NCBI RefSeq assembly: GCF_023091745.1
Contig: NC_068910.1
Coordinates: 176,197,170-176,261,169, forward strand
DNA: 64,000 nucleotides
Origin: Budorcas taxicolor
Taxonomy: Eukaryota; Chordata; Mammalia; Artiodactyla; Bovidae
Direction of reading: 5' to 3'
The translations under genes were made by a program, and so were the position numbers. The notes under the pieces were generated by a model. That model had not been told where the DNA came from, ran no database searches, and was given only the letters and a program-made list of their open reading frames with translations. Within the stretch, counting starts at the first letter, position 1; each line of letters opens with the position of its first letter. Positions 1 to 12,424 of the stretch are shown here, in pieces.

Positions 1-3000
1 ATCATCAAACAAAACAGATACTCAGTCCAGTCCCATCCTGAGAAATGCTGATTTAACTGATATGTGGTGGGGCTTTGTGATCAGCACTTTTAAGAAGATC
101 CCCAGGTGCTTTTAATGTGCTACCAGGGTGGAGAACCGTGAAAGAGCCTTGCTGGATGCCAGTGATCTTTATAAATTCAGGTCAGTATTTACTGTGGCTT
201 GGGAATTTTGTTCCCAGATATTCAGTACAATGTCATATCACTAAATAAATGACAGAAGAGTATCCATAGTCTTTTATATATATATACATATGTGTTATGA
301 CAAGCCATATTGTTGAATAGTGACAACAATGTCATTTCTGATCTTATGTTGACATAGAAAACTATTGACATAGTAGTTGGAACTAAATTTAGAATTTTAA
401 AACTAATTTATATCCCTCTTCCCCATGGGATAACATTGAAACAAAATGAACAAAGCTATATTGTTGTGAATTCCTGTTTGTATTTCATTTGTTTCCCAGG
501 GCTAACAATTATAGAATATAAAATAGGTCTTATTGAAAAGGAAAGTATCATGTGAAAGGCTTTAATAAAATAGAAACAAGGTTCTGACATTTGAAAAATT
601 GCTGATTAATTCATTTCATCCTTTCTTTGACCTAAATCCTCCCATATGTATTTATCAGCTTTGCAAAAAAGATTGACTTTGTGCATTTAGAGTTTGCAAA
701 CAAGTCCCAGAATGTTACTGCTAACCAATTAGTTTCTAAAAGCCTTTCAAATAATCTTATCATCTCTACAGGGGTGATTTAGGCAATGGAAAAAAAAAGT
801 TTGTTCTTCACTGAGAAGAATCATGGCTTAATAAGAGTGGAGCTCGCCACGGCTGTTCGTAAGCATGCTTATTCATCAGCTGATATTATTTGAGTTTAAG
901 GCCTGATTACTGGAAAGGAAGAGCATTTCCAGTTGAAGCCATTCTTTGTGAGAGCAGTTACATTTTGTATAGAGATCATTTTTGAAAATTCATATCTGTA
1001 GTAGGAGATCCGGATGTTAATCAGCTTTTTTTTCTTTCCTCTTTAAAGTTACTCTAATAGGCTTTTGGATTGAATGAGGCTTTCAGCTTATCGAAAGATA
1101 AAATAATATTTGTGAAAGCCAGATCAGCTGTTTGTAGACTCATGGAGCTTAGAGGAAAATGCATTTTGAGGGAAGCAGGATAATCAGTGATACTCAGTGA
1201 CCCTCTGAAGTCCACACAGCTAGTTAGTGACAGAACCCAAACCAGAGCTCTTCTTGCCAGCCCTCCCTCTGCCCCTAAACCCAGACCAACTATGTCATCC
1301 AGCCCAGCAGCAGGGTGTCTCAGGACTCACTGTGTACCAGGTCCCCAAATATGTCTTGGGTCTGTGCTGAGAACTAAGGATACCCTGTACTTCTGCTCTG
1401 ATGATTTTAGGAAATCTCCCTTTTCCTTCCTTTGACAGAAGCATTACCTGCACCTTTTCCACGTAGAAATGAAATTGTTTTCGGAAACGAATCCGTTTCA
1501 ACCACACAGCTTTACTCTGATCTGTGGAAGCTGGCAAGAAATCAATTCACATTTTTTGTGTAGTTTTTGGCTGAAAAGATTCTACTGTAGAGGATCTGAT
1601 ACTTTTTTGTTGTTGTTGTAGGCCCGCTAATGCAGTTTGTTGATCAGTGTCCCAGAATAGATGTGTTTACAAAAGAGAGCAAGTGATATTTTTGTGTGTC
1701 CTCAACACAGACATGGCCATGAGACTGTGTGAGAGACGGGTCTCAAGGTGACCTTTAGAGCAGAGAATGAGCAGGGCTCCAGGCGTGCTCAGTACTGTTG
1801 GAGGGGATTTTGCTTCTTGGCCTTTCAGAGAACAGAGCTAGGAAATACATGCAGCTCCACGCACCCACAGACATACAAACACGTACACAAATACCTGTGT
1901 CTCTGTGTATATGCTTTTGTTTGCATTTTGTATTTGTTTTGTTTTGCACTCCTCTCATTCTTTTTAAGTTTGAACATGTAGGATCCTACAAGAGGTGTCA
2001 CACCTTTCTTTACCCTCATCACTCAATTCTCTTCCACCCTTATAGGTAACCACCTTCACTGTTTTCTGGGTTATCCTTCCTGTATTTCTTTTCATGATGA
2101 TGAACAATATTTATATATTTAAATTTTCATATACTTTTTTATTACACAAGAAGTAGCATACTATAAATTATTTATGCTTGTTTATACTTTGCCTTTTTCA
2201 CTTATAATTTTAATGTATATAAATTATATCTCAAAGCTATTAAAAAGTCACCATCAGGTGGCATGTATGGCATTCCTAACACAATAAGATTTTCTCTGAT
2301 TTGACCTTGGCTTAAAGATTTAAACCCATTTGGATGCCATGTAGACTAAGTGGAAAGGTTGGGAATCTCCCCTCAAATGATTCGCTTATGATTCTTTAAA
2401 TCGGAAGTGTATTTTTTAACAGCATTTTCTGCTTGAGGGACTTAGTGAACTGATAACCCCTAAAGAAATTTACTTAATATTTTAAACTGACTGTGGCAGA
2501 AATGATTGATTTAATCCCTCTAAAGAGTTGAATTCTAAAGGACCTTATAGACCACTTTGCTACGCCTTTTATTTTACAGATGAGACTCAGAGAGCTTTAA
2601 AACTCTAACTATGTAATAAAGTTAGAAATGCAGTCCTCGACTCATCTGTTCTACTCTTTAAATATTTATACTATTCTGTTAGGCAGTGATTAAAATGATA
2701 ATTATTAAGACTCTGTACAAACATGGAAAGCTGTTTATAATACAAATGAAAAAAAGAGCAGCGTGCCAAATGGCTTAAATATCATGATTGCAACCAATAT
2801 GACAAATTTGTGTTCATATTGAGGTCTGGAACATAACAGACAAAAATGGTATATGTGTTATGTAATGGGTTAAAGGGCATTTCTCCCTTAATGTTCTTGA
2901 ACATTGCGGCATTGTATCCAACTAAACTTCTTTTCTAAAAATATTAAGGCTACCACAGGGAGAATGTGAAATCAAAGAGACTGTTGGTAGCTGCCTGAAT

Positions 3001-3266
3001 CTGTCAGCTGTATTTGCACTTTCCCCAGATACTTTCCGGCACTGGAAATGTGTGATGAGGTTCTATTATCCTATGCCTCTGACACTCTTCCACTGTTTAC
3101 CCGCCCCTGGGATTTTGCCTTTATTCCCTTGTTTCTCACACTGTTTTATGGAATCTACTGACCCAGCATGGCTGGCGAATGACTTTTATAGTGGGCAGTA
3201 ACTACTGTTACCTATCTCAACTGAATGCAGAATATAAAGAAATTATGCTGACCCTTAAGTAATTTA

Positions 3267-3471
3267 CGGCTTCCCTGGTGGCTCAGATGGTAAAGAATCT
3301 GCCTGCAGTGTAGGAGACCTGAGTTTGATTCCTGGATCAGGAAGATCCCCTGAAGGGCATGACGACCCACTCTAATACTCTTGCCTGCAGAATTCCACGG
3401 ACAGGGGAACCTGGAAGGCTAAATACAGCCCATGGGGTTGCAAATAGTCAGACATGACTGAGCGACTAATA
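3267..3471 (+). mobile_element. Bov-tA SINE
   Basis: A tRNA-derived head (GCTTCCCTGGTGGCTCAG) is followed by the BovB-derived body with ATACTCTTGCCTGCAGAATTC and the tail TCAGACATGACTGAGCGACT. A 13-bp target duplication, CTTAAGTAATTTA, flanks it at 3254-3266 and 3472-3484, which fixes the ends. It is mobilised in trans by BovB. Confidence 0.93.
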
Positions 3472-3576
3472 CTTAAGTAATTTAGATAACACTGGAATAA
3501 TATTTTGTTATTATTATTATAAGATGGGTTATCTAATAATTATTAGGGTTAATTAATGGCTTATCTAATTATTATC

Positions 3577-3612
3577 TAATAATCACCCATTATCTAAGAT
3601 GGGTGATTATTA
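3577..3612. repeat. Perfect 14-bp inverted repeat, 8-nt loop
   Basis: TAATAATCACCCAT at 3577-3590 is the exact reverse complement of 3599-3612, with loop TATCTAAG. A third related copy (GATGGGTTATCTAATAAT) lies near 3522-3539, so the patch seems to have grown by local duplication and inversion. It is AT-rich and in an intron. No function is implied. Confidence 0.85.
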
Positions 3613-4921
3613 CCCAGTGGGATGAGTCCCAAAGATTGAGGCTGCTCCTTCTCTGGTTAGCTGTACAGCTCCAAAGGACTGTCTACTATAAGGTTTGAAG
3701 AATGGAGCGATAGGTTTAGATGACTTTCAATCTGGTTAAAAAACAGTTTCAGAAATCAGAGCACTCATTCGTGGATTTGCCTATCACGTGGCTCTGATGC
3801 CTGGAAAGTAGCCAGAAAGAAAAGAAAGTACTGTGCCATGATGAGCCTGCCTCAGTTCTTTGTGTCTTTGGACCCTGCCCTCTGTAAGAATTCTATTTCT
3901 GGTCAGAGTTGCCACATCAGCTTAAACTTCATCTAAATGCAAGTTCACTAGACTTGTTTTTTTCAAGTTGACCCTAACCATATGATTTTTTTGTGTGCTA
4001 GAGAACATCACAGGGAAAGCATAAAGCAGCTACATAAACAATTTAAGCATCACGTTGTTTCAGACCCTAGGTCTGCCAAGAACGTTTGGATCATATGTAC
4101 TAGTTCACTGCAGTGGATAATGCTAGGGTTTCAGCCCATGACTGAGCTAGTGCGATAAACATGAAGCTAGTGAATATTTAATATACTATTCAAACACACT
4201 CCCTCTCTAAGGGGTTGGGTCTCATTTTCTAAAATGTTCGGGTTTCTTTGGATGATGCTTGCTAAGTGGCACATGGTGTTAGCTCAACTAACTGATTAAA
4301 CTTTTATGTCACTGTGCTTTTCCTGTTAAAAAGTTGAGAATACTATATCCGTAATGGTTTTATTTCAGGGAAAGGAAATGGGACTGTGAAAAGTCCAGGG
4401 ATAGAAGAGGCAGAGTGAACAGGGCAGAGGGCACTGTGTCTGATATATAGACAGTCCTTCCTTTAGGTCTACAGTCCTTGCGTTAGGTCTTTGGTGATAC
4501 AGTTAAATCAACTTTCTGTTCTGGCACAAACAGTTCACTTTATTCTCCTTTCCCAAGCAGACATCTTCCTGAATTATATCTTTTTTGCTCCCTCTCCTTT
4601 GCTTAGAAATAGCTAGTGAATCTGTTATTGCCATTGTATTTAAATCTTAGGTCAGGCATTCCTACCTCTATGCATCTAGTCTTATCTGACCCCAAAAATC
4701 AAATATCCTGTTATAATTGCCTTTTAGGACACTGCACCAAAGACAGTGAGCCATCCTTCCCTGTCCTCTGATTACACCCATGCTCTTTCCTGTGCTCAAG
4801 GCTCCACTGACACTGTTTTATTACCACATTCTCCCTACCCCCACACACTGTATTCTCTTTTTGCTATGGACTCCCATGTATTTTTGTCATGGCATTTATT
4901 TTTTGAAATATCAATAGTAAA

Positions 4922-5062
4922 ACTGTGATAATAGTTACCATTTATAGTGTTTATTTTGTGCTAGGCACTGCTTTCGGTATTTTACATGAATTAACTCATT
5001 CAGCCTTCAACAACATTTCAAGGGGTAAGTGACATTATTCCCATTTTATAGACAAAAACCTG
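4922..5062 (-). mobile_element. MIR SINE, part 1 (split by BovB)
   Basis: It reads as the antisense of MIR: GTGCTAGGCACTG, TTAACTCATTCAGCC, then CCATTTTATAGACAAAAACC. It stops where the BovB 3' end begins and resumes at about 8283. Confidence 0.8.
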
Positions 5063-5064
5063 GA

Positions 5065-8000
5065 GACATGTTCTTGTTCAATTGCTGAACAAGTCATGTC
5101 CAACTCTTTTGTGACCCCATGAACTGCAGCCCCTGCCAGGCTCTTCCGTCTTGCACTGTCTCCCGGAGTTTGCTCAAGTTCATGTTCACTGAATCTGTGA
5201 TGCTATCTAACCATCTCATCTTCTGCTGCTTGCTTCTTCTGCCTTCAATCTTTCCGGTCATCCGTTTTTTTCCAATGAGTCGGTTCTTCACATCAGATGG
5301 CCAAAGTATTGGAGCTTCAGCATGAGCCCTTCCAATGATATTCAGGGTTGATTTCCTTTAGGATTGACTGGTTTGATCTCCTTGCAGTCCAAGGGACTCT
5401 CAAGAGTCTTCTCTAGCACCACAGAAAAATTGAAAGCATCAGTTCTTCAGTGCTCAGCCTTCTTTGTGGTCCAACTCTCGCATCTGAATATGACTACTGG
5501 AAAAACCGTAGCTTTGACTAGACAGACCTTTGTCCTCAAAGGGATGTCTTTGCTTTTTAATATGCTGTCTAGGTTTGTCATAGCCTTCCTTCCAAAAAGC
5601 AAGTGTCTTTTAATTTCATGGCTGCAGTTACCATCTGCAGTGATTTTTGGAGCCCAAGAAAAGAAAATCTGTCACTGCGTCCACCTTTTCCCCATCTATT
5701 TGCCATGAAGTGATGGGATTGGATGCCATGATCTTAGTTTTTTGAATGTTGAGTTTTAAGCCAGCTTTTTCACTCTCCTCTTTTACCTTCAACAAGAGGC
5801 TCTTTAGTTCCTCTTCACTTTGTGCCATTAGGGTGGTGTCATCTGCACATCTGAGGTTGTTGATATTTGTCCTGGCAATCTTCATTCTAGCTTGTGATTC
5901 ATCCAGCCCAACATTTCACATGATGTTCTGCATACAATTTAAATAAGCAGGTTGATAACACAGCCTTAACATACTCCCTTCCCAATTTGGAACCAATCAG
6001 TTGTTTGGTGTCTGGTTCTAACTATTGCTTCTGGATCTGCATACAGGTTTCTCAGGAGACAGGTAAGGTGGTCTGGTACTCCTATCCCTTTCAGAATTTT
6101 CCACAGTTTGTTGTGATCCACACAAAGGCTTTAGCATAGTTGATGAAGCAGAAGTAGATGTTCTTTTGAGCATTCTCTTGCTTTTTCTGTGATCCAGCGG
6201 ATGTTGGCAATTTGATCTCTGGTTCCTCAGCTTCTTTGAAACTCAGCTAACACATCCGGAAGTTCTTGTTTCATGTACTGCTGAAGCTTAGGTTGAAGGA
6301 TTTTGAGTATAGCCTCACTAGCATGTGAAATAAACATCATTGTACAGTAGTTGGAACATTCTTTGGCATTGCCCTTCTTTGGGATTGGAATGAAACTGAC
6401 TCTTTCCAGTCCTGGGGCCACTGGTGTGTTTTCCAAATTTGCTGGCATACTGAGTGCAGCACTTTCACAGCATCATCTTTTAAGATTTGAAATAGCTCAG
6501 CTGGAATTCCATCACCTCCACTGGCTTTGTTCATAGTAATGCTTCCTAAGGTCCACTTGACTTCACACTCCGGGATGTCCAGCTGTAGGTGAGTTACCAC
6601 ACCCTTGTGATTATCCAGGTCATCAAGACCTTTCTTGTACAGTTCTTCTCTGTATTCTTGCCACCTCTTCTTAATATCTTCTGCTTCTTATGGGTCCTTA
6701 TTGTTTCTGTCCTTTATTGTGCCCATGCCCATCCTTGCATGAAATGTTCCCTTGGTATCTCTAATTTTCTTGAAGAGATCTCTAGATCTTTCCCATTCTA
6801 TTATTTTCTTCTATTTCTTTGCGTTGTTCATGTAAGAAGGCCTTCTTATCTATTGTTGCTATTCTCTGGAACTCTGCTTTAAGTTGGATATATCTTTCCC
6901 TTTCTCCCTTGCCTTTCACTTCGCTTCTTTTCTCAGCTATTTGTAAGGCCTCCTCAGACAACCACTTTGCCTTGTTGCATTTCTTTTTCTTGAGGATGGT
7001 TTTGGTCACCACCTCCTGTACAAAGTTCTAAACCTTCATCCGTAGTTCTTCAGGCACTCTGTCTACCAGATCTCATCCCTTGAATCTATTCACCATCTCT
7101 ACTGTATAATCATAAGGATTTGATTTAGGTTACACCTGAATGGTCTAGTGCTTCCCCTACTTCAATTTAAGTCTGAATTGTAAAGAGGAGCTCGTGACTT
7201 GAGCCACAGTTAGCTCCAGGTCTTGTTTTTACTTATTGCATAGAGCTTCTCTATCGTTGCCTACAAAGAATATTATCAATCTGATTTCAGTACTGACCAT
7301 CTGGTGATGGCCATGTGTAGAGTTGTCTCTTGCGTTGTTGGAAGAGGGTGTTTGCTGTGACAAACACTTGACACCTGTTAGCCTTTTCCCTGCTTCATTT
7401 TGTACTCCAAGGCTGAACTTACGTGTTATTCCCGGTATCTCTTTGACTTCCTACTTTTGCATTCCAATCTCCTAGGCTGACTTTTTTTTTTTTTTTTTTG
7501 GGCGTTCTAGAAGGTGTTGTTGGTCTTCATAGAAATGGTCAATTTCAGCTTCTTCAGCACTAGTGGTTGGGGCATAGACTTGGATTACTGTGATGTTGAA
7601 TGGTTTGCCTTGGAAACAAACAGATCATTCTCTCATTTTTGAGATTGCACCCAAGTACTGCATTTCAGACTCTCTTTTTGACTATGAAGTCTACTCCACT
7701 TCTTTTAAGAATAGTAAATATAATCACATGTGAACTAGATTTGCCCATTCCTGTCCATTTTAGTTTACTGATTCCCAAGATGTTGATGTTCACTCTTGTC
7801 ATCTCCTGCTTGACCACATCCTATTTACCTTGATTCATGGACCTAACATTCTAGGCTCCTATGCGATATTGTTCTTTACGACATTGGACTTTACTTTCAC
7901 CACCAGACACACCCATAACTGAGAGTCATTCCTGCTTTGGCCCAGCCTCTTCATTCTTTCTGGAGCTATTAGTAATTGCCCTCCGCTGTTTCCCATTAGC

Positions 8001-8270
8001 ATACTGGACACCTTCTGCCCTGGAGGACCCATCTTCTATCATCACATCTTTTTGTCTTTTCATACTGTCCATGGGGTTCTCTGTGGCAAGAATGCCGGAG
8101 GGTTGCCATTAACTCTTCCAGTGGACCACAGTTTGTCAGAACTCTCCACTATGACGCTTCCATCTTGGGTGGGCCTGCACAGCATGGCTCATAGCTTCAC
8201 TGAGTTACCCTCACCCCTCTGCCATGACAAGGCTGCAAGTCATGGAGGGGCATGGAGGCTTTGAGGGATA
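5065..8270 (-). mobile_element. BovB LINE (RTE clade), near full length, copy 1
   Basis: About 3.2 kb on the minus strand. The 3' end (about 5070) has the characteristic ATGTCCAACTCTTTTGTGACCC sense-complement, and coding remnants run to the endonuclease region near 7500-7830. Minus-strand frames give RT pieces at 5628-5885, 6337-6600 and 6782-7012 (KKKKCNKAKWLSEEALQIAE). The RT active-site codons at 5838-5849 read CADD rather than YADD, and several frameshifts and stops break the ORF, so it is dead. It inserted into an older MIR. Confidence 0.92.
5628..5885 (-). pseudogene. BovB reverse transcriptase fragment (palm)
   Basis: An 86-codon open stretch of the decayed BovB ORF. It begins MKIARTNINNLRCADDTTLM, the RT palm motif, where the usual Tyr of YADD is Cys. 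It then reads EEELKSLLLKVKEESEKAG. It is cut off from the upstream RT pieces by frameshifts. No host function is suggested. Confidence 0.85.
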
Positions 8271-8282
8271 AAATAATGAACC

Positions 8283-8375
8283 TGAGCTCATACAAGCAAG
8301 TGGAAGATTTGGAATTCTGTCCCAGGCTGTCTGGATTCAAATTGTGTTCTTAACCACAGTTCTAAACTACTATTT
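8283..8375 (-). mobile_element. MIR SINE, part 2
   Basis: CCTGAGCTCATACAAGCAAG, GGCTGTCTGGATTCAAAT and TGTGTTCTTAACCACAGTTC continue the antisense MIR interrupted at about 5062. Order and orientation match one element split by the younger BovB. Confidence 0.75.
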
Positions 8376-8446
8376 GTAAGTTATCTTTTTAGAGGTTTCA
8401 TTCTTTTAAAATTTAGCTCTTTAAGTCAAAGTCTCCTTGTTCTCTG

Positions 8447-8515
8447 CTTTACGTCATTATATAACCCTGTGCCTGGAGCAGGGAGTGACTCTGTGAATAT
8501 TTATTGATGTGACCT
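8447..8515 (+). mobile_element. Possible MIR/L2 3' end remnant
   Basis: CTGTGCCTGGAGCAGG and GTGAATATTTATTGATG resemble the 3' tail common to ancient mammalian SINE/LINE2 copies. Short and diverged. Confidence 0.4.
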
Positions 8516-10300
8516 GATGTCAGAGGTCAAAGAAATTCTAACAGATTTTTCTGGGTGTTTTGACTTGCTTGGTTAGACTTGATGATTTTATCTTGATAAA
8601 CTGGCTGTTTTCTGTCCTCCCTCTGACTGTTGGTATGAGATGGTCAGGGTGACTGTCAATAATTTAAATCCGTGACATTTATGACCTAAATGAATGGTGC
8701 TAAGTGGTGGGGAAATTTACTAATGTGTGTGAAATCAAATCTCAAATTTTGTTCCATGCTTCAAAGTAAACATTTTAAATTTACATGCTTTTTTCTTAAG
8801 CAGTATTTTATTACTTGCATATTTTATATGTCAGATCAAAGGAGTAAGAGCAACCTGTACTTCACCTTTCTTACAATATCAAGTCCTAGCAATATATTTA
8901 ATTTTGCACAGTTTTTTCTTGATTTCTTTGGGGGAAGAAAAGGCTCTTCATGGAGGAAATGGTCAAAGTTGGTTATGTTAAAGTTACTTTGAGAACTCTG
9001 TGCATACTCTGTTAAGCTCTGGGATCAAATTCTTTCCTGTTTAATATAATGACAAGTTAGCCAAAGAAGCTGAAGTCTAACATTGGAGTTTTGTTTACCA
9101 CGTTTCTTCTATCTAACAGCATGCTGCTTGATAAGATAGGTGCTCAGAGCTAGTTGTTTCTGGTTCTTTAATGGTTACATCTGTGCTGGTGTGTTAGTGA
9201 AACAGAAGCAGTTTCTGGCTGATGCAATGGGAAAAGGGCATTTGGAAGAGTATTGTATAACTTGGAGAATCAAGGGGAAAAACTGAATAATTTGCCAGCT
9301 TTAGGAAGGGTAGCTGTGACAATTGTAACATCTTGAGTGTCCAACCAGGTGCTTCTCTGAAGTTTTGGCCTTTGAAATGACTCAGTTCCATTTTCATTCA
9401 GTGCTCTACTCAGGATTTCTCTTTCTTGGAAGGGAGCCAGATTTGCTCTCCACTTAAGCCAGGTGCCTATTTCTTGCTTGGGATGGTTCACAGGTCACCA
9501 TAGGCACAGAAGATGGGAAAATAAGTATTTCTAAAGGAAATGTGGGTACTATTAACAAAGAAAAGGAAACGGACATCAGCAAAAGATGCTCATTGCCATC
9601 AAGTTTCATCTCAAAGCAGAGAGTTTAAATGAAAGTGTTAACTTGGATAATAAGTGAGTTGGATTTTACCTGAGTTCAATCAATAAGTTATATCTCTACT
9701 TAGAAAATACTGGCAGCCAAATTCCTTAACAAATATTTTATATTTGTGCAAACTTGATTCTTTTTTTCTGACCACATTTTAAAATGTTTACTTAGTTGTT
9801 TTCAAGCATATACAAAATTATAATATGAACCCATATGCAACTTCAATGATTGTTGAAACATTTTGCCATTCATGTTTTTGTTAATTGCATTTGGAAGCAT
9901 TAACATGAGATGATTTTATAGTTGGCTGGATAAAAGCTCATGAGATTTAACATAAAGTCTGAAACTTGCTTTATGAATGTATATTCAAGTGTCAAATTAT
10001 TTATTATTGGTTTTATACCAAAAAGCATGTTGCCAGTTAGAAAAAAAGATACACTGTTCAATGGTCATGCATTGTTTATCTAGAAGTAGAATTTTATTTC
10101 CATCAGTGAGGCTTTTTTGTGGCTTAAGCCTGATAAACCAATTCTTTAACAACTCTGTTTTCAGGTTACCTCTTCTCAATTTGTCTCCTGGCTCTTGGAG
10201 GCTTGGGGATGTGAATCAGAGGCTTCACTCACAGTGTCTCTGAACAGCAGGATGCACGTGCACTGCGTGAGAATTGACTGTGCTCCAATCTCGTTTGCAG

Positions 10301-10447
10301 TTGAAAGATGCATGAGCGTAATGCAGTCTGGGACACAGATGATCAAGCTGAAGCGTGGGACCAAGGGGCTCGTCCGGCTCTTTTACCTGGATGAACACCG
10401 GACCCGCCTCCGATGGAGACCCTCTAGGAAGAGTGAGAAGGCAAAAA
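10301..10447 (+). CDS. PLCH1: PLCH1 coding exon: start of PH domain
   Basis: Encodes w1-w49 plus one base of the next codon. It carries the first strands of the pleckstrin homology domain, which helps bring PLC to phosphoinositide membranes. Visible segments are ERCMSVMQSG, a basic KLKRGTKG loop, LFYLDEHRTRLRWRPSRK and SEKAK; the basic loop is where PH domains meet phosphoinositides. The acceptor is a pyrimidine-rich stretch ending TTTGCAG at 10300 and the donor is GTAATG at 10448. The intron before it is phase 1, so the valine codon is completed by an exon upstream of the window, or at least not recognised here. The frame stays open upstream through the acceptor to an ATG at 10252, so an alternative 5' extension is conceivable but unsupported. 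Confidence 0.95.
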
Positions 10448-12424
10448 GTAATGCTAGCTTTTGAATTCTTGATTTGACTTGACCCGGTAACACATGGGTT
10501 CTATTGGATGGGCTCTGTGGAAGTTGGTAAAACTTTCATAGTTTTACAAGTTTTCAGGGGCCAGTGGTTAGAGAATGTGCAGAGACAGAATAAGTGATGA
10601 CCATTTTTGCTTTTGTTAATTCATCAGGAAATTTAAATCCATAAAAAGTTTTCTTGTCCACTAGTGCTGTTGAAGGTAATATTTATCCTACATTGAAGAC
10701 ATGTTGTATTTAGTTGGGATATGAGGTTTTTTAGCTTGAGGCCTTTTATATTCCTATAAAAAAGTGAAGGAAGTCATAAATCCAATAGGATTGAACTGTT
10801 TTGACATATTCTGTGCACAGTTAACTGACGAATGGATTGACAAAATTGTTTTAATGATATCAAATAAAATAGCTTTGATCTGCGTCCTCCATAAAGCCGC
10901 TCTCCCAATCCTACACTCAGTTTCAAGTCCATGTTGAGTCCCCTGGAGCATCTCTCTCATCTGCTCCTTCCTCCTGTTTTGACATGGACCTCCTTCATCC
11001 AGGGTCTCTCTTTTTCTGGAGGCCTATGCAAAATCTCCTAACCAAGCTCCATTTGCTAGTTTCTTCTGCCCTGACCAGTGAAGATGCTTTCCTCTTCATG
11101 TCACAGATGACCTCCACTAAATTAGGGTTATGTGATATACAAATTTATTCTCACTTAACAAGAAACCCAGAGACTAGCTGGCTCCAGCTTTGGGACATTG
11201 AGCATCTAGTTCTGTCTCTCTGAGCACTCTTGGCTCTCTCCCTTCTGCACTGACGTTGTAATTGAGGCAGCAGCAACATGGCTTCACAACTGACAGGCTT
11301 CAGGAAGATGCAGAAAAGGGACCTGCTCTTCCAGTGCTTCCTTTTCAAGAGGGAAGAGCCCATTCCACACCCTTCCCTCAAGCAGAATGCATGTCTCCTT
11401 GGTTATAAGTGGGTTATGTTCCCACACCTAAAGCCATTATAGGAGACCGGAGTGGGGCCACCCCAGTGGCTTAGCTGCACCAGAACTTGCCCTGCAATGA
11501 TCAGAGGCTCATTTCCCCAAGAGTGGAAAGAAAGAAAAATTGGGACTTGCCATTAAGGCAGAGCAGAGGCATGGATAGTGTATATGGGCAATCAGTAAGA
11601 ATACAACTTTCTGATTCATGCCCCCAAACAGGCAAGTGAACAAACAGAACGTAGTGTTTAATCCAAAGTAATCCTCTCTGCAAGTGTTCCTCTGACCCGA
11701 ACCTGCAGTGTTGCGCCACCACCTAAATAATGCTAATCTCTGCACTGTCACTCCAGCTCCTCCTAATCTAGCCTCTACCTGCCTTTCCAGCTTTGGCTCC
11801 CATTACTCTCCTTCCTGAGCTTTTCAGTCCAGCATCTCTGGAGTGGGGCTAATGTTTCTGTATCTTTATGCCTCTTTTCCCTGATCGGCCATCTTGTATT
11901 CCCCTCCACCTCTCAAGCCCCGCTCTGCCTTCACCCTTAAAGCTTTCTCTCTATGAATCCAAATCACATTTATCTATGCTATTTGGTTGTCATCAAATGT
12001 TTTTTTCCCTTCAGTTTTAACTGCTGTCATATGCATATTGTTAAACATCAGAGTCGGCTCTAGGTCTTTGTATGTTTTCCTTGCATAAATGTATAAACTA
12101 TACATTTGATATATTCATATCCCTCTTTTCTACCAGTCTTCTTGCCTGCTGGGCTTATCTGTCTTCCTATCATAAATTTTAACACTTCCTGACCCAGTGC
12201 CTGGGAGGGTATTGTCTGAGTGCCCAGGAGGGTAAAGTAGTACGTGGAGAAGGTTACTAGCAGGAAATGATAAAGCTTGTACTGCACATTTGGACTTTTC
12301 ACTTGTCTAGACAATTCACAGACAATTAATTTTATTTTTAAATCTTAAGATGATTTTACTTTTCTTAATCTGCACACATATCTTCACCGGCCAGGTAACT
12401 GCACTTTCCTCACTTTCCTCACAG
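10448..12424 (+). other. PLCH1: PLCH1 intron (2.0 kb)
   Basis: GTAATG to CACAG, phase 1. Contains no recognised gene. 11720-11970 (CTCCAGCTCCTCCTAATCTAG and onward) looks like an eroded ancient LINE in antisense, similar in style to 52900-53480. The rest is unassigned. Confidence 0.85.

Larger units (their letters stand above)
1..10300 (+). other. PLCH1: Intronic sequence upstream of first visible PLCH1 exon
   Basis: The phase-1 acceptor at 10300 requires an upstream coding exon, and none was recognised here, so this is most simply the 3' part of a 5' intron. The first 3.2 kb is AT-rich unique-looking DNA with weak traces of ancient repeat cores (about 1195-1310 and 2570-2660, ending in the 'acagctagttag' or 'acagatgagac' style). 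Then come a Bov-tA SINE, an AT-rich hairpin, a MIR split by BovB, and about 2 kb of unassigned sequence. Open frames in 1187-2050 are not conserved-looking. Confidence 0.75.

Noticed and set aside
1187..2050. Several 65-83 codon frames on both strands
   Set aside because: Overlapping in different frames over simple or ancient-repeat sequence, with no domain or conserved wording.
3267..3340. tRNA-like sequence at SINE heads (also 14889-15100, 30834-31040, 49057-49260)
   Set aside because: These are tRNA-derived SINE heads joined to BovB tails and flanked by target duplications, not functional tRNA genes.
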